A stretch of DNA of 64,000 nt. Origin: Beijerinckiaceae bacterium (lineage in GTDB: Bacteria; Pseudomonadota; Alphaproteobacteria; Rhizobiales; Beijerinckiaceae). This document shows, piece by piece, positions 30,694-41,043 of the stretch (its first letter is position 1; each line of letters starts with the position of its first letter). A program made the translations under genes and the position numbers. Below the pieces are notes generated by a model that was given only the letters and a program-made list of their open reading frames with translations, searched no databases and was not told where the DNA came from. The stretch lies in the NCBI GenBank assembly GCA_004564215.1, contig CP024846.1:806001-870000 (forward strand). The letters run 5' to 3'.

Positions 30694-32327
30694 TTCATCT
30701 CAACTTCGAACCTCTCTTCATTGGTCCCGGCGGGACCGGGGTCGAGGTCACCGCGGGAGCCGCGGGTTCGAAGGCCGCCATGCTTTGGCGCATGCACCAG
30801 CTTGGCCTCGAAGTGCCACCGGCCTTCGTCATGCCCACGGCACTCTGTGCGCCGGCGAACGGCGGCGCGAAATCCGCGCTTGAGGCCATCGACCGGGGAT
30901 TGCGAAAGGGAATTGCCTATCTAGAGGAGGTCACGGGCCGTCGCTTCGGCGATTCCCGTCGGCCTCTCCTCGTTTCGGTACGGTCCGGTGCCGAACGATC
31001 GATGCCGGGAATGCTCGAAACGGTTCTCGATGTGGGGCTCAATGATGAAACGGTTCGCGGGCTGATCCGGTTCTCCGGAAATCCTCGGTTGGCCTGGGAC
31101 AGCTATCGGCGTTTCATCCAGAGCTATTCGGAAGTCGTCGGGCAGATCGTGCTGCCGGAATTGGACGAGCGCCTCCTCGAAATGATGCGGGCGGAGGATG
31201 CAGCCACCGAAGCGGAGCTCGATTGTGAGGCGTTGGAGCGCCTCACCAAGGATTTTCAGGAAATGGCCGCGCGGGGAAGCGGCCACGCCATCCCACATGA
31301 TCCGGTCGCGCAATTGGCCGCCGCCACCCGCGCCGTCTACCTTTCCTGGGAAAGCGCAAAAGCCCGAGACTACCGGCGGCTGAACGCGTTGGAAGGGTTA
31401 AAGGGGACCGCCGTAACGGTTCAAGCCATGGTGTTTGGCAATGCCGGCGGCCAGTCCGGCGCAGGCGTTGCTTTTTCGCGCAATCCCTCCACGGGCGCCA
31501 AAGAACTTTACGTCGATTTTCTGTTCGATGCGCAAGGCGAAGATGTCGTATCGGGGCGCCGGACGCCAGGCGATGCGGAACTCCTCAAGACACGTTTGCC
31601 GGCCATCGCAACGGAACTGGCCGCGGCGACGAGCAAACTCGAAGAGGGTTTGGAGGACATCCAGGATATCGAATTCACGGTCGAGGAAGGCAAACTCTAT
31701 TTTTTGCAGACCCGTCCCGCGAAGCGTTCCCCCCTTGCGGCGATCCGGATCGCCGTCGATCTCGTCCGGGAAGGTTTGATCGACCCCAAGACAGCCTTGG
31801 CCCGAATCGCCGGGATTGATCTCAGCCGGATCGGCAAGCTTCGATTCAATGGCGATGCGCAGGTAATCGCGACGGCGATTTCCGCTTCGCCCGGCGTGGC
31901 GAGCGGACGCGTCGTGTTTCAAAGCGAACGGGCCAAAGAGTTTGCAAAGCGCGGTGACCCGATCATTCTCGTGCGGCCTGATGTATCGACCGACGATATT
32001 GCGGGTTTTGCCGTCGCGGCGGGAATCCTGACCGCCACCGGAGGGCGGACCGCTCATGCCGCGGTCGTCGCCCGGCAGATGGGGAAGATTTGTCTCGTCG
32101 GCTGCAAGACGCTTTGTGTGGACGCCGACCTCCGCCACGCTTCGCTCGGCGACAAAAAGATCGTCGAAGGCGATTGGATTTCTCTCGAAGGCACGACAGG
32201 AGAAATTTTTCTCGGACAGCGGGACATTATCGCGGAGCGTCCGGAGGCCGAATTGGCCGAGATCGAGGGGTGGAGTTCCGGCCGCTTGGAAGAGGAAAAA
32301 CCTTCGCGTCCGGCCCCCGTGTCTTAG
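30690..32327 (+). CDS. PPDK/PEP-synthase-like phosphotransferase lacking the PEP/pyruvate barrel
   Basis: A 545-aa protein. Residues 1-350 are the PPDK/PEPS ATP-grasp domain: GSKAAMLWRMHQLGLEVPPAF, SVRSGAERSMPGM, and FSRNPSTGAKELYVDFLFDA, and DIQDIEFTVEEGKLYFLQTR at its end. The swivelling phosphohistidine domain follows, with ATGGRTAHAAVVARQMGK and His at about 456. The protein then ends, without the C-terminal TIM barrel that binds PEP/pyruvate in full-length PPDK (about 880 aa). The acceptor is therefore unknown and may be the coupled PhoU-like partner or another protein. All visible catalytic residues of the two present domains are kept, which argues against a simple pseudogene. Confidence 0.85.
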   Translation: MIHLNFEPLFIGPGGTGVEVTAGAAGSKAAMLWRMHQLGLEVPPAFVMPTALCAPANGGAKSALEAIDRGLRKGIAYLEEVTGRRFGDSRRPLLVSVRSGAERSMPGMLETVLDVGLNDETVRGLIRFSGNPRLAWDSYRRFIQSYSEVVGQIVLPELDERLLEMMRAEDAATEAELDCEALERLTKDFQEMAARGSGHAIPHDPVAQLAAATRAVYLSWESAKARDYRRLNALEGLKGTAVTVQAMVFGNAGGQSGAGVAFSRNPSTGAKELYVDFLFDAQGEDVVSGRRTPGDAELLKTRLPAIATELAAATSKLEEGLEDIQDIEFTVEEGKLYFLQTRPAKRSPLAAIRIAVDLVREGLIDPKTALARIAGIDLSRIGKLRFNGDAQVIATAISASPGVASGRVVFQSERAKEFAKRGDPIILVRPDVSTDDIAGFAVAAGILTATGGRTAHAAVVARQMGKICLVGCKTLCVDADLRHASLGDKKIVEGDWISLEGTTGEIFLGQRDIIAERPEAELAEIEGWSSGRLEEEKPSRPAPVS

Positions 32328-32382
32328 GCGCGTCCCCTTTAGTCCAGCCCCAGCTTGCGCGAGGACTCGGCTGACAATGGCG

Positions 32383-32844
32383 TCATTCTCTTTCGACGAG
32401 CGCGGCGAGTTTTGCAAGCGCCAGCCGCCAGCCAAGCTCGTTATCGGCAGCCGAAACGCCGGGAGGTAATCCGTCATGGACGGCGAGGAGATCGGTGCCG
32501 CCGCCATCTGCGTCGACGAGGGTGATGGTGATCGTCATCTCGCCGCGCAAAGCGGGATCCGTTGTCTCGAACTCGTCCACCTCGACCACCTGCTCGTTCG
32601 GCACCAGCTTCACGAAGCGGCCGTGATAGGTGTCGGTGTGCGCGCTCGTCTTGCCCGTCTCTGTCGGCGCGTCATAGGTGAGCGAAATCCGCAGCGAGCC
32701 GCCTTCACGGGCGTCGAACGCATGCACATGGCTGGTCATGCCGGTCGGCACCTTCCATGTTCCGACCGCATGCCGATCGAGCAGCGCACGATAGACGGCC
32801 GCGCGGGGCGCGTTGATATGACGACTGATTCGGGTTGAACGCAT
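32383..32844 (-). CDS. SRPBCC/AHSA1-family protein
   Basis: A 153-aa START-like ligand-binding protein. The family start is seen in ISRHINAPRAAVYRALLD, and the middle strands in HTDTYHGRFVKLVPNEQVV and MTITITLVDADGGGTDL. The C-terminal helix follows at NELGWRLALAKLAAL. Members bind hydrophobic ligands or act in polyketide and stress biology; the substrate here is unknown. It is convergent with the PPDK-like gene. Confidence 0.85.
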   Translation of the reverse strand: MRSTRISRHINAPRAAVYRALLDRHAVGTWKVPTGMTSHVHAFDAREGGSLRISLTYDAPTETGKTSAHTDTYHGRFVKLVPNEQVVEVDEFETTDPALRGEMTITITLVDADGGGTDLLAVHDGLPPGVSAADNELGWRLALAKLAALVERE

Positions 32845-33323
32845 GCGACAACTCTAGCATGAGCGGCATAATGAACCATTCACAATCAACCGCTGACCGC
32901 AGCTGAGCCAGAAAACACCGCTGCCGGCGTCAAGTTTAATCGCGTTCGGCAGGGCTTCCGCTTTTGCTTAAGATCGCTGCTTAATAAAAATCTCTTCACT
33001 CAGCTCGAACCATTTAACGGCTGGCACCGTTTGGGTCGCTGAGAAGTGGCAATTACGTAAGCGTAATCTGGAGCCGACGGAACACCGCATTGGCGCCCCG
33101 CGCAAGCGCGGCGTTCCTGCCTCCAGGGTCATTAGATCACGATGATTTTGGATTGACTCAATCCAAAATCATGAACGTGATCGATTCCAAAAGTTTAGAG
33201 CGGGATGCGGGCGGAAAACCGGTTTCCACTTTTCCTCATCCCGCTCTAGGCGCAGGGCACGGAACTTTCTGAGCACTCGAGCGATGACAAAATAATCAGC
33301 TCTGCTCAGAAAGGGATACGCTT
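32845..33323. other. Intergenic region with palindromic repeat
   Basis: About 480 bases between the SRPBCC gene and a 42-codon ORF. The first 250 bases hold nothing I can name. The part 33134-33249 is a two-palindrome repeat listed separately. No other gene is supported. Confidence 0.4.
33134..33249. repeat. Two-palindrome Rhizobiales-type extragenic repeat
   Basis: The left palindrome has 15-bp perfect arms (33142-33156 and 33158-33172, ATGATTTTGGATTGA around one C), extended outward by GATCACG/CGTGATC with a 3-nt bulge. The right palindrome pairs TAGAGCGGGATG near 33198 with CATCCCGCTCTA ending at 33248, around an inner GGAAAACCGGTTTCC core. The layout and the GAGCGGGATG arms are those of a repeat common in Rhizobiales genomes (recalled). 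Confidence 0.75.
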
Positions 33324-33452
33324 ATGACGGTTCCCGATATTTTGGCCAGCCTTTTCCCCGGTTGGACACCGCAAGAGATCATGAGAAGCATCGATGCGGG
33401 ATTCACTGGCATCGTTCTTTATGGCGTGGCTGTGTTTCGCGCATTAATGTAA
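33324..33452 (+). CDS. Possible 42-aa small protein
   Basis: An ATG at 33324 preceded by AAGGG at 8 bp opens a 42-codon frame ending in TAA. The product starts MTVPDILASLFPGWTPQEI and ends in an amphipathic or membrane-like segment, FTGIVLYGVAVFRALM. It could be a small membrane-associated protein. No homologue is recognised. Its last 9 bases overlap the end of the convergent Nudix gene. Support is the ribosome site and the structured sequence only. Confidence 0.4.
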   Translation: MTVPDILASLFPGWTPQEIMRSIDAGFTGIVLYGVAVFRALM

Positions 33453-34049
33453 GCGATTGGCCGTACGGCTCGTCATCCGGCGGTGCCGTACGGTAGACAA
33501 AAAAGAGATCATAAGCGCTTTAAGGCTGTCCTCCCTGATCGCGGCCACAGCATCCTCCGGCGTAAACCAATTCGTCTTTCGCTGGTGGGATTCGGGCCAA
33601 GTCTTATCCTGTCGCCTCACGAGCATGGGGAAGACCTTTACCTCGCATGGAATAATAATTCCGTTTTCGTCCTGGCTTTTTTCGTATGAAAAAACTCCAA
33701 TGGCGCGCGCTTTGATAGAGCCCCGCACGCCAGCTTCCTCATACGCCTCGCGCGCAGCCGCCTTCGCGGGCTTCAACCCTTTAATCGGCCAGCCTTTGGG
33801 AATCATCCAACGCTTCGTCCTACGGGTTGTGACAAGCAGGATCTCAAGCGCGCCTTCTTTCGTGACGCGATAGGGTAGCGCGCCAAATTGGAGGCGGACG
33901 GCATGTTTGTTGTTGGAGGTATTTTTAATACGAGAAATCGGTCTATATTCCGGTTCTGAATGTTTCCCCTGCAAATTAATAACAAGGGACCTGATATTTC
34001 CACCTACAGCCATATTGGTAAAGTCGAATGATGAGCTGACTTGAACCAC
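33444..34049 (-). CDS. Nudix hydrolase (DIPP/diadenosine-type)
   Basis: A 201-aa protein with a complete Nudix box, GWPIKGLKPAKAAAREAYEEAG, preceded by LPYRVTKEGALEILLVTTRRTKRW and followed by SYEKSQDENG. This arrangement is that of diphosphoinositol-polyphosphate or diadenosine-polyphosphate hydrolases common in Rhizobiales. Start is uncertain: GTG 34049 has AGGGA 7 bp upstream and is chosen; ATG 34013 and ATG 34265 are alternatives, and the last would crowd the divergent tyrS start. The N-terminal about 45 residues are not part of the domain. Confidence 0.85.
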   Translation of the reverse strand: MVQVSSSFDFTNMAVGGNIRSLVINLQGKHSEPEYRPISRIKNTSNNKHAVRLQFGALPYRVTKEGALEILLVTTRRTKRWMIPKGWPIKGLKPAKAAAREAYEEAGVRGSIKARAIGVFSYEKSQDENGIIIPCEVKVFPMLVRRQDKTWPESHQRKTNWFTPEDAVAAIREDSLKALMISFLSTVRHRRMTSRTANRLH

Positions 34050-34277
34050 GGTTTCGTCCCTGCAATTATGGGGATGCCGGGAGGAAATGTCTCGCTTCAG
34101 TGCAGCCGAGGGAGATTTCCCGCGTCTTGATCTTCGGACGGGCCCGTGGGGCGCGGCGCGGGCGCGGCCATTGCATTGGCGCACGCTTGCCCCTAAATCT
34201 CGCGGTCCGTAAGTCCTGGCCGCCGCAGCGCTTCTTCGCTGTAACGGCAAGAGCCTATTGCCCATGAAAGTTTCCTT

Positions 34278-35546
34278 GTGACCGACGATTTTTGCCCCAC
34301 GTCAGACTTTCTCAGCGTCTTGATCGCGCGTGGTTTTTTGCACCAGTGCTCCGACCTTGCCGGGCTCGATCAGAAAGCCAAGAGCGGCGAACTTGTCGGC
34401 TATATTGGATTTGACTGCACGGCACCCTCGCTCCACGCCGGCTCGCTGGTCCAGATCATGCTCCTGCGCTGGCTGCAAAAGACCGGCGGCAAGCCCATCG
34501 CGCTGATGGGCGGCGGCACAACGCGCGTCGGCGATCCCTCCGGCAAGGACGAAAGCCGAAAACTCCTTCCGATCGAAACCATCGCCGCCAACAAGGAGGG
34601 GATCAAGCGTGTCTTTGCGAAATTTCTCGACTTCGGCGATTCGAAGCATGACGCGATCATGCCGGACAATGAAGAGTGGCTGGCATCTCTCAATTACATA
34701 GACTTCCTGCGCGACGCGGGGCGGCATTTTTCGGTCAATCGCATGCTGGCGATGGATTCGGTCAAACTCAGGCTCGAACGCGACCAGGAATTATCGTTTC
34801 TCGAATTCAACTATATGTGCCTCCAGGCCTATGATTTCGTCGAGCTCTACAAGCGCCATGGATGCATCCTGCAGATGGGGGGCTCGGATCAATGGGGCAA
34901 CATCATCACCGGGATCGATCTCGGACGCCGTATGGGCACCGGCCAGCTCTATGCCCTGACTTCGCCCCTGCTCACGACTGCGTCCGGCGTAAAAATGGGC
35001 AAGACAGCACAAGGCGCTGTTTGGCTCGATGAAAGCCTTCTGCCGGTGTTCGAATATTGGCAATATTGGCGCAATTGCGAAGATGGGGATATTGGGCGGT
35101 TTCTCAAACTCTTCACGGAGTTGCCATTGAGCGAAATCGCCCGGCTCGAAGCTCTGGGCGGCGCCGAGATCAACGAGGCCAAGAAAATATTAGCCACCGA
35201 GGCAACCGCCATGGTGCATGGACGCGGGGCGGCGCTGCAAGCGGCAGAGACGGCGCGGCAGACCTTTGAAGAAGGCACGCTGGCGGAAAGCCTGCCTTCC
35301 GTGGAAATCGCGCGCGACGAGATCGACGCGGGGCTTGGCGTGCTGGCTGCTTTCGTCAAAGCCGGGCTGGTTACATCGACCGGCGAGGCAAGGCGTCAGA
35401 TCAAGGGCGGCGCCATTAAGGTGAACGATAAACCCATCACCGACGAACGTGCCATGATCGGACCGGGAGACCTGTCGGGAGACGTCGTCAAACTCTCGCT
35501 CGGCAAAAAGCGGCATGTTCTGCTGAAGATCGCCAAAACCTCTTAG
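34278..35546 (+). CDS. tyrS: Tyrosyl-tRNA synthetase
   Basis: A 422-aa class I aminoacyl-tRNA synthetase. The HIGH-equivalent is in APSLHAGSL and the KMSKS-equivalent is VKMGKT. The tyrosine pocket shows [11 protein letters not shown] and [12 protein letters not shown], and a C-terminal S4 RNA-binding domain is seen in [18 protein letters not shown]. Start is GTG, with ATG absent nearby. The stop overlaps the stop of the convergent AsmA-like gene by 4 bp. Confidence 0.97.
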   Translation: MTDDFCPTSDFLSVLIARGFLHQCSDLAGLDQKAKSGELVGYIGFDCTAPSLHAGSLVQIMLLRWLQKTGGKPIALMGGGTTRVGDPSGKDESRKLLPIETIAANKEGIKRVFAKFLDFGDSKHDAIMPDNEEWLASLNYIDFLRDAGRHFSVNRMLAMDSVKLRLERDQELSFLEFNYMCLQAYDFVELYKRHGCILQMGGSDQWGNIITGIDLGRRMGTGQLYALTSPLLTTASGVKMGKTAQGAVWLDESLLPVFEYWQYWRNCEDGDIGRFLKLFTELPLSEIARLEALGGAEINEAKKILATEATAMVHGRGAALQAAETARQTFEEGTLAESLPSVEIARDEIDAGLGVLAAFVKAGLVTSTGEARRQIKGGAIKVNDKPITDERAMIGPGDLSGDVVKLSLGKKRHVLLKIAKTS

Positions 35547-38500
35547 CGCATCGGCCGCATCGGATTGCTGTCGACGACCCCGAAAATCTGTCGAAAAATT
35601 CCCGGCGCAATCGCGGACAGGGGATTGATGCTGAGCGTCGGGGCGCTGGCCAAACCGGTGATCCGGTAGTTGACGCCGATCAAGCCTTCATCCGTTCCGC
35701 CGGCAAGAAGAAGCCCGAAGACCGGTATTTTGGCAAAAAGATTATTAAAGGCATAGACAGGCACAAACGTCCCTTTCATGTCGACCCGGTCGTGCACGAA
35801 ATCCAGGGCACCTTCGACCGTCAGCCCGATCGATTCCCCATGCATCGTGCCTTCGCTCAGATCGAGACGGCTTCCATCCCGATGGAAACGTACCTGCAAT
35901 TTATTGAAGGCCATGGCGTCGGCGTCGATCTTTTGCGCCCGGCCCGCGGTATCCAGCGGCGGCGCGCCCTCCATGACCAGCCGGCGCAACGCAGGCTCGT
36001 CGCGTAAAACAAAATTGTCGATCACGAGCAAGCCAGCGAGCACATCAGACCCAAGTCGCATGCCGACGGTCAGCCGTCCATGCTCCATATGCTTGTAGAG
36101 GTCGAGGAAAGACAACAGCGAACCGGCGTCCTCACTAACGAGATTAAGCTGCGGGGACGCACCGCCTTCGGTCAGATTGCACGAAATCGGTGCCTGGCCG
36201 AAGGTTCCCGAAACGGTGAACTGCTTGATCTGATCGCCGCGTTTTACGAAGATCAATTCCGTACCGGAAATGATCTTCTTGTTGTAGCCGCTCAGAATGG
36301 CGGCTTTGACATCATATTCGATCTCCCTGACCGGACCGACGTCCTTGCGATCGTCACTAGTGCTTCCAGCCGCACTGATGCTCGCCGCGACGTTGGTGCT
36401 TGCCGTGGCGCTACTGCTCGGGGGAGGCGAGAAAATCAACGATTTGAGGAATGGCCGCGCGTCAATCGTGGTCCCCTGCACGACGACTTTCACCGTTTCG
36501 CCAGCTCTTGTCGCCTCGATCTTGATGTCGTCGCCAGGGGAAAATTTCACCTGCGGAAACTTCGCCGCTTTAAAAGCGAGGCCAGCTCCAAGCTCGACAC
36601 TGCCATGGGCTTGAATCGTGCCGGACTCGACATTGATTTGGTCAAGCAGAGTTCCGTCATCATTGACAGAAAGCGACAGACCGATCTTTCCGGGCCGCCC
36701 GGCTGGTTTTGAGAGGCCGGCAACCTCGATGGCTGTTTTGTTCAGATCGAGCTCAATCCGCGCTTTCGGCTTTTCATCGCCTCCAATGGGCGCGGTCAGT
36801 TTTGCGCCAATCGGCCCAGTGATGCCGGCCGCGCCAAAACCATGTTTCGCCCGCATCGCATCGTCCAAGGTCAAACTAATGGAAGCCTCGGCCGGCTTTC
36901 CGGTAAGTTTGGTCATTTCGATCACGGCCGGAGCGTCGAATATACGGCCTTGCCCGCTTGCCTTGAGGCCTGAAGGATCGACGCTAACGTTGAGGGTCGC
37001 GTCCTCGAGCTTTTCGGTTCCGATCAGCTTGTCGGCGGTAAAATTGGTAACCGCTGCATTGATCTTGAGGACCGTGTCCGCCGGCCCCGTATCTGGCCCG
37101 AGCTTCACATCGATTTCAAGATTGCCTTCGGTCTGTCCCGAGAGGGTCGACGAATCGAGCGGCAGGCTGGCAAAGGGCTTCAGCGCATCATAGGAGAGAA
37201 GCTCGCCAATCGCCTCGACGCTGCCCGTCACCTTCGCTGCCATCACGGCCGGTGCGGGTTTCAAGGCGGTATCTGGAACCTGAAAACTACCCTCGGTGAG
37301 GTTCAGAATGTGGTCGTGACCGGCATCGATCTCGGCATTCGCGACCTGGAAAACCGCAGTGCGGCCGGTAATATGGCCGGCGCCGTTGATGCCGCGCAGC
37401 GGGGGCACGCCGGGCAAGAACTCAAGGCTCGCATTGGCGATCGTGAAATCAACCAAAGCCTTTTCGTCGGGCGCCGGAAGCTCCGCCCGCATCGCCTGCA
37501 GATCCACGGCGTCGAAATCAATCTGCATCGTCCCTGATTCGACAATTCCTTCGCTGGCGCGGGACATGAGATAGGATCGGACCGGCGCGGAGATAAAGGA
37601 CGGCCAGAGCCGCATGATGACTTTGACCGGCGTCGGCGCAATCGACGCTCCAAGCCTGATGTGGGGCCCATTGATCCAATCAACTCCGCCGGCCATGGCA
37701 AAGCCGCATTCAGGACCACTGAATGAAAGCCGGTCGATGACGAGTTTTTTATCGGTCAGAAAGAGCCGCGCGCCCAACTCGCCGCGATCGATCACAACCG
37801 GCTTCTGTCCCGGCCGCTCGGCGCCAGATACATTGGGCTCCGCCGTCGAAAGCCCGATCAACCAAGGGTCTCCTTCGCGTTCGGGAAGCGCCACCGAACC
37901 TGAAACCGCGAAATGGGTCGTGTTCGCCAACAGCCGCGATCGATCGAGCACAATGCGCCGCGCCGACGCATCCCAATGAAATCGGCCATCGATCTTGTCG
38001 ATCATCATGGGTTCATCGTTGATGTCGTCGAACCGCAGATAGCCAGACCCAAGCTCGAATTGGCCAACCGCTTCCGACAGCATGCCATCGGGACGCAAGC
38101 CGACGTTGAACCCGCCTGAGAGCGGCATGTCGAAATCAGCACCCAGCCCGCGCGTTCCGGTCGCCAGCAGGATTTCGTCGAGAGAGAGATTGGCAAACGA
38201 AAGCTTGAGCTCGCGCGCCGCCCCCGGAGCCCCATGGGCAACCCCCGAAACCGACCAGCGGCCGTTGGGTCCCTCCACGGAAAGTTTGAATGTGGTGGCA
38301 CCGGATGTTTTGTCGAAACCGAGGTTGACCCCATTGAAGACCATGGTTTGGTCCGTGGTCTGGTCGTCGATGATGATCCGACCTCGGGTTATCCCGACGC
38401 GATCAATTGCGGCGACCGGACTTTCGGGATTGGTCAGCGTATCGATGACGAGCCGGATCGATCCAGCCATCTGCTTAACCAACAAGGCCCGTGGCTTTAG

Positions 38501-39109
38501 GCCAGCGGCGCCCGAGGCCAAAGTCCCAGACGTGTCCGGGGGCAGCACACTGCCGTTTTGGGCGAGCGCGTCGGCTAGCGGCGGCGTCAGGGGAACCGCT
38601 TCCTTGAAATTGGGCGAGACGGGCCAAGCCAGGGAACCGTCCGGCAACAAAGCCAAGTGCAGTTCGACATCAAAGATTTCGAGGCGCCGCGGCGTCACGC
38701 GGCCAACGAAGAGCGCGAAAGGATCGATCGAGACTTCGGCGCGAGGGGCCGTCAGAATCGTGCGGCCCGTGCGTTCCTTCAGCGATAATTTATCCATGCT
38801 CAGGGCCGGCGCATAACCGTTCCTGACAATCGCCGTCTCCCCCAGACTGAATTCGTAGCCACGGCCGAAACGCTCGTCGAGAGCCTTGGCGATTTGCGGC
38901 CCGAGGCCGCTGATGGTGAGGGGTCCGAAGGCTAGGCGCGCGATGAGAATACCGCCTATGACGACCGCCACCAACGTCAACCCGAAAGCGACCCGGCAGG
39001 TGTTCCAAGCGAACTTCGTAGCGCCACGGCGTCGGCTCGCCATTTGCTTGATGTCAGCCACGACGCTCACCGCCTGCCTGAACCAGCGGACCACCTTACC
39101 CAGCCACAT
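35543..39109 (-). CDS. Giant AsmA-like/DUF3971 (YhdP/TamB-type) envelope protein
   Basis: About 1188 aa with a single N-terminal membrane anchor ([17 protein letters not shown], about 35-55) followed by a very long beta-rich periplasmic region. DUF3971-like and AsmA C-terminal-like blocks are seen, the latter in [24 protein letters not shown] and [16 protein letters not shown]. Proteins of this class are proposed to bridge inner and outer membrane and carry phospholipids. The frame starts at TTG 39238; ATG 39109 (MWLGKVV) and ATG 39043 are more plausible, though neither has a strong ribosome site. Confidence 0.85.
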   Translation of the reverse strand: MWLGKVVRWFRQAVSVVADIKQMASRRRGATKFAWNTCRVAFGLTLVAVVIGGILIARLAFGPLTISGLGPQIAKALDERFGRGYEFSLGETAIVRNGYAPALSMDKLSLKERTGRTILTAPRAEVSIDPFALFVGRVTPRRLEIFDVELHLALLPDGSLAWPVSPNFKEAVPLTPPLADALAQNGSVLPPDTSGTLASGAAGLKPRALLVKQMAGSIRLVIDTLTNPESPVAAIDRVGITRGRIIIDDQTTDQTMVFNGVNLGFDKTSGATTFKLSVEGPNGRWSVSGVAHGAPGAARELKLSFANLSLDEILLATGTRGLGADFDMPLSGGFNVGLRPDGMLSEAVGQFELGSGYLRFDDINDEPMMIDKIDGRFHWDASARRIVLDRSRLLANTTHFAVSGSVALPEREGDPWLIGLSTAEPNVSGAERPGQKPVVIDRGELGARLFLTDKKLVIDRLSFSGPECGFAMAGGVDWINGPHIRLGASIAPTPVKVIMRLWPSFISAPVRSYLMSRASEGIVESGTMQIDFDAVDLQAMRAELPAPDEKALVDFTIANASLEFLPGVPPLRGINGAGHITGRTAVFQVANAEIDAGHDHILNLTEGSFQVPDTALKPAPAVMAAKVTGSVEAIGELLSYDALKPFASLPLDSSTLSGQTEGNLEIDVKLGPDTGPADTVLKINAAVTNFTADKLIGTEKLEDATLNVSVDPSGLKASGQGRIFDAPAVIEMTKLTGKPAEASISLTLDDAMRAKHGFGAAGITGPIGAKLTAPIGGDEKPKARIELDLNKTAIEVAGLSKPAGRPGKIGLSLSVNDDGTLLDQINVESGTIQAHGSVELGAGLAFKAAKFPQVKFSPGDDIKIEATRAGETVKVVVQGTTIDARPFLKSLIFSPPPSSSATASTNVAASISAAGSTSDDRKDVGPVREIEYDVKAAILSGYNKKIISGTELIFVKRGDQIKQFTVSGTFGQAPISCNLTEGGASPQLNLVSEDAGSLLSFLDLYKHMEHGRLTVGMRLGSDVLAGLLVIDNFVLRDEPALRRLVMEGAPPLDTAGRAQKIDADAMAFNKLQVRFHRDGSRLDLSEGTMHGESIGLTVEGALDFVHDRVDMKGTFVPVYAFNNLFAKIPVFGLLLAGGTDEGLIGVNYRITGLASAPTLSINPLSAIAPGIFRQIFGVVDSNPMRPMR

Positions 39110-39295
39110 GCTGAACTGGGCCGGAGTCTTTTGAACATGTCCGACCAACCGCCAGAGGCCTTTCAAGAGCAAGCTAAAAACTGGAGACTTTTGATTTCTA
39201 CGCCTATACGAACTTTGTCGAATTGCCGCGCGGTGCAAAGGGACGAAAGCTTGGATTTTACCGTTTGCAAATCAATCTGACGAAAGGAAAGCCCC

Positions 39296-39817
39296 ATGCC
39301 TAAAAACCCGTCAACAAATCAGGCTGCCAAACTGGGCGACAACTTAGGCAAGAAATTGTCTCCTGGCGATAAAGCGCCGGATTTCGACCTGCCGGACGAT
39401 ACTGGGGGAACGATCTCGCTCGCAAGCTTTGCCGACAAGAACCTCGTTCTCTATTTTTACCCGAAAGACGATACTTCCGGTTGTACCCAGGAGGCGATCG
39501 ACCTTAACGGGTTGCGGTCGGACTTCAAAAAGGCCGGCGCGGCAATCCTTGGCGTATCGCCAGATTCGGTCGCGAGCCATGTGAAGTTCAAGACGAAGCA
39601 CAAGCTTGAGATTGCGCTCGCCTCCGACGAGATGAAGAAAATGCTCAGCGCCTACGGTGTCTGGGTGGAAAAAAGCATGTATGGACGAAAATACATGGGC
39701 GTGGAGCGCACGACCTTCCTTATTCGCAAGGATCGCAAAATCGCGGCGGTTTGGAACAAGGTCAAGGTCGCGGGACATGCGGCGGCGGTCCTTGCCGCGG
39801 TCAAGGCTTTGGCCTGA
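39296..39817 (+). CDS. bcp: Peroxiredoxin, Bcp/PrxQ family
   Basis: A 173-aa thiol peroxidase. The peroxidatic Cys63 is in KDDTSGCTQEAIDL, within the family context PKDDT-x-GCT. The resolving Cys normally five residues later is replaced by Ile68, and no other Cys is seen, so it should act as a 1-Cys type needing an external thiol. A 24-residue N-terminal extension precedes the core. It reduces alkyl and hydrogen peroxides in the cytosol. It lies head-to-head with the AsmA-like gene. Confidence 0.92.
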   Translation: MPKNPSTNQAAKLGDNLGKKLSPGDKAPDFDLPDDTGGTISLASFADKNLVLYFYPKDDTSGCTQEAIDLNGLRSDFKKAGAAILGVSPDSVASHVKFKTKHKLEIALASDEMKKMLSAYGVWVEKSMYGRKYMGVERTTFLIRKDRKIAAVWNKVKVAGHAAAVLAAVKALA

Positions 39818-40273
39818 CCATTCGCAAGCTTGATCTCTACTGGAAAACTCGCAAGGCTTTTACGACTTTATGAAAGCAATCTATGTTTTAATAAAAGTAT
39901 ATATTTATGCAACAAACTTCTATTGGCTAACGACTGATCATAATGGAATATGTTTCGGAGTTGAAGGGAGGGGCTATAGCTAGAACAAACCAAATACCTA
40001 TTCCGAACATGGCGCCTGCTTCGCCAAACTGGCGCCGCGCGGCGCAGGTCCCGCTTGGAATACGGTTTGATCCCCGTCCGCCATAGCCGCCCTGGACCGT
40101 ATACTCTACAATAAGCCCAGTATTAATTCAGCAAATACTTGTTTACCTCTGAAATCAGAGAGCAACAAAATTTTTCTCGCGGGCTTGCGGAACGCAGCGG
40201 GAACGGATAATGTACGTTCACTATTTGTGCAAGGTCAGCTATTAATTTTGCGCATGGTTGAGGGGCCAAACCA
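39818..40273. other. Intergenic region upstream of lexA
   Basis: About 456 bases with no gene. The part 39850-39960 is AT-rich. For an alphaproteobacterial SOS box (GTTC-N7-GTTC) the best site is GTTC-N7-GTGC at 40216-40230, one mismatch, about 45 bp before lexA, which may be a weak autoregulatory site. Nothing else is recognisable. Confidence 0.35.
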
Positions 40274-40987
40274 ATGTTGACAAAAAAGCAGAGCGAATTG
40301 CTGCGCTTCATCCACGAGCGTTTGAAGGAAACCGGAGTTCCCCCGTCCTTCGACGAGATGAAGGACGCGTTGGATCTGCGATCCAAATCAGGCATCCACC
40401 GCCTCATCATCGCGCTTGAGGAACGCGGCTTCATCCGTCGCCTGCCCAATCGCGCCCGCGCGCTTGAGGTTCTTCGGTTACCGGATTCCTCGACCCCTGC
40501 CGAAGGTGGCCGAAGCAAGCGATTCGCCCCAAGCGTCATCGAGGGCAATCTCGGCCGTGTGCGAAGCCTGGCATCGAATGCTGCGGACGAAGAATTGGAG
40601 CGCTTCACTGTTTCGATTCCGGTGATGGGCCGTATTGCTGCCGGCACGCCGATCACAGCTTTGCAGAACCGCAGCCACACCATCAGCTTGCCGCCGGACA
40701 TGTTGCCCCCAGGGGAATATTACGCGCTCGAAGTCCGCGGCGATTCGATGATCGAGGCCGGCATATTCGACAATGATACGGTCGTCATTCGAAAGCAGGA
40801 TACGGCGGAAACGGGGGACATCGTCGTTGCTTTGATCGATGACGAGGAAGCGACCCTGAAACGGCTGCGTCGCCGTGGCGCCTCGATTGCGCTCGAAGCC
40901 GCCAATCCCGCCTATGAGACGCGTATTTTCGGACCCGATCGCGTCCGCATTCAGGGCAAGCTTGTGAACCTCGTGCGCAAATATTGA
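40274..40987 (+). CDS. lexA: LexA repressor
   Basis: A 237-aa SOS repressor. The N-terminal winged helix reads [21 protein letters not shown]. The self-cleavage site is Ala123-Gly124 in GRIAAGTPI, and the catalytic dyad is Ser158 (RGDSMIEAG) and Lys196 (EATLKRL). It represses SOS genes until RecA filaments trigger autocleavage. It precedes comEC (opposite strand), gltX and gltA, a neighbourhood shared by many Rhizobiales. Confidence 0.97.
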   Translation: MLTKKQSELLRFIHERLKETGVPPSFDEMKDALDLRSKSGIHRLIIALEERGFIRRLPNRARALEVLRLPDSSTPAEGGRSKRFAPSVIEGNLGRVRSLASNAADEELERFTVSIPVMGRIAAGTPITALQNRSHTISLPPDMLPPGEYYALEVRGDSMIEAGIFDNDTVVIRKQDTAETGDIVVALIDDEEATLKRLRRRGASIALEAANPAYETRIFGPDRVRIQGKLVNLVRKY

Positions 40988-41043
40988 AGCGACGACGCAT
41001 TAGCCTTCGCTGTCGGCGAAATCCAATTGCGATCAAGAAATCC

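Noticed and set aside
31398..32507. A 369-codon minus-strand frame inside the PPDK-like gene
   Set aside because: Shadow of the ATP-grasp/phosphohistidine gene; no start signal or domain.
40216..40230. A LexA box upstream of lexA
   Set aside because: GTTC-N7-GTGC has one mismatch to the alphaproteobacterial consensus; noted in the intergenic entry but not called as a site.
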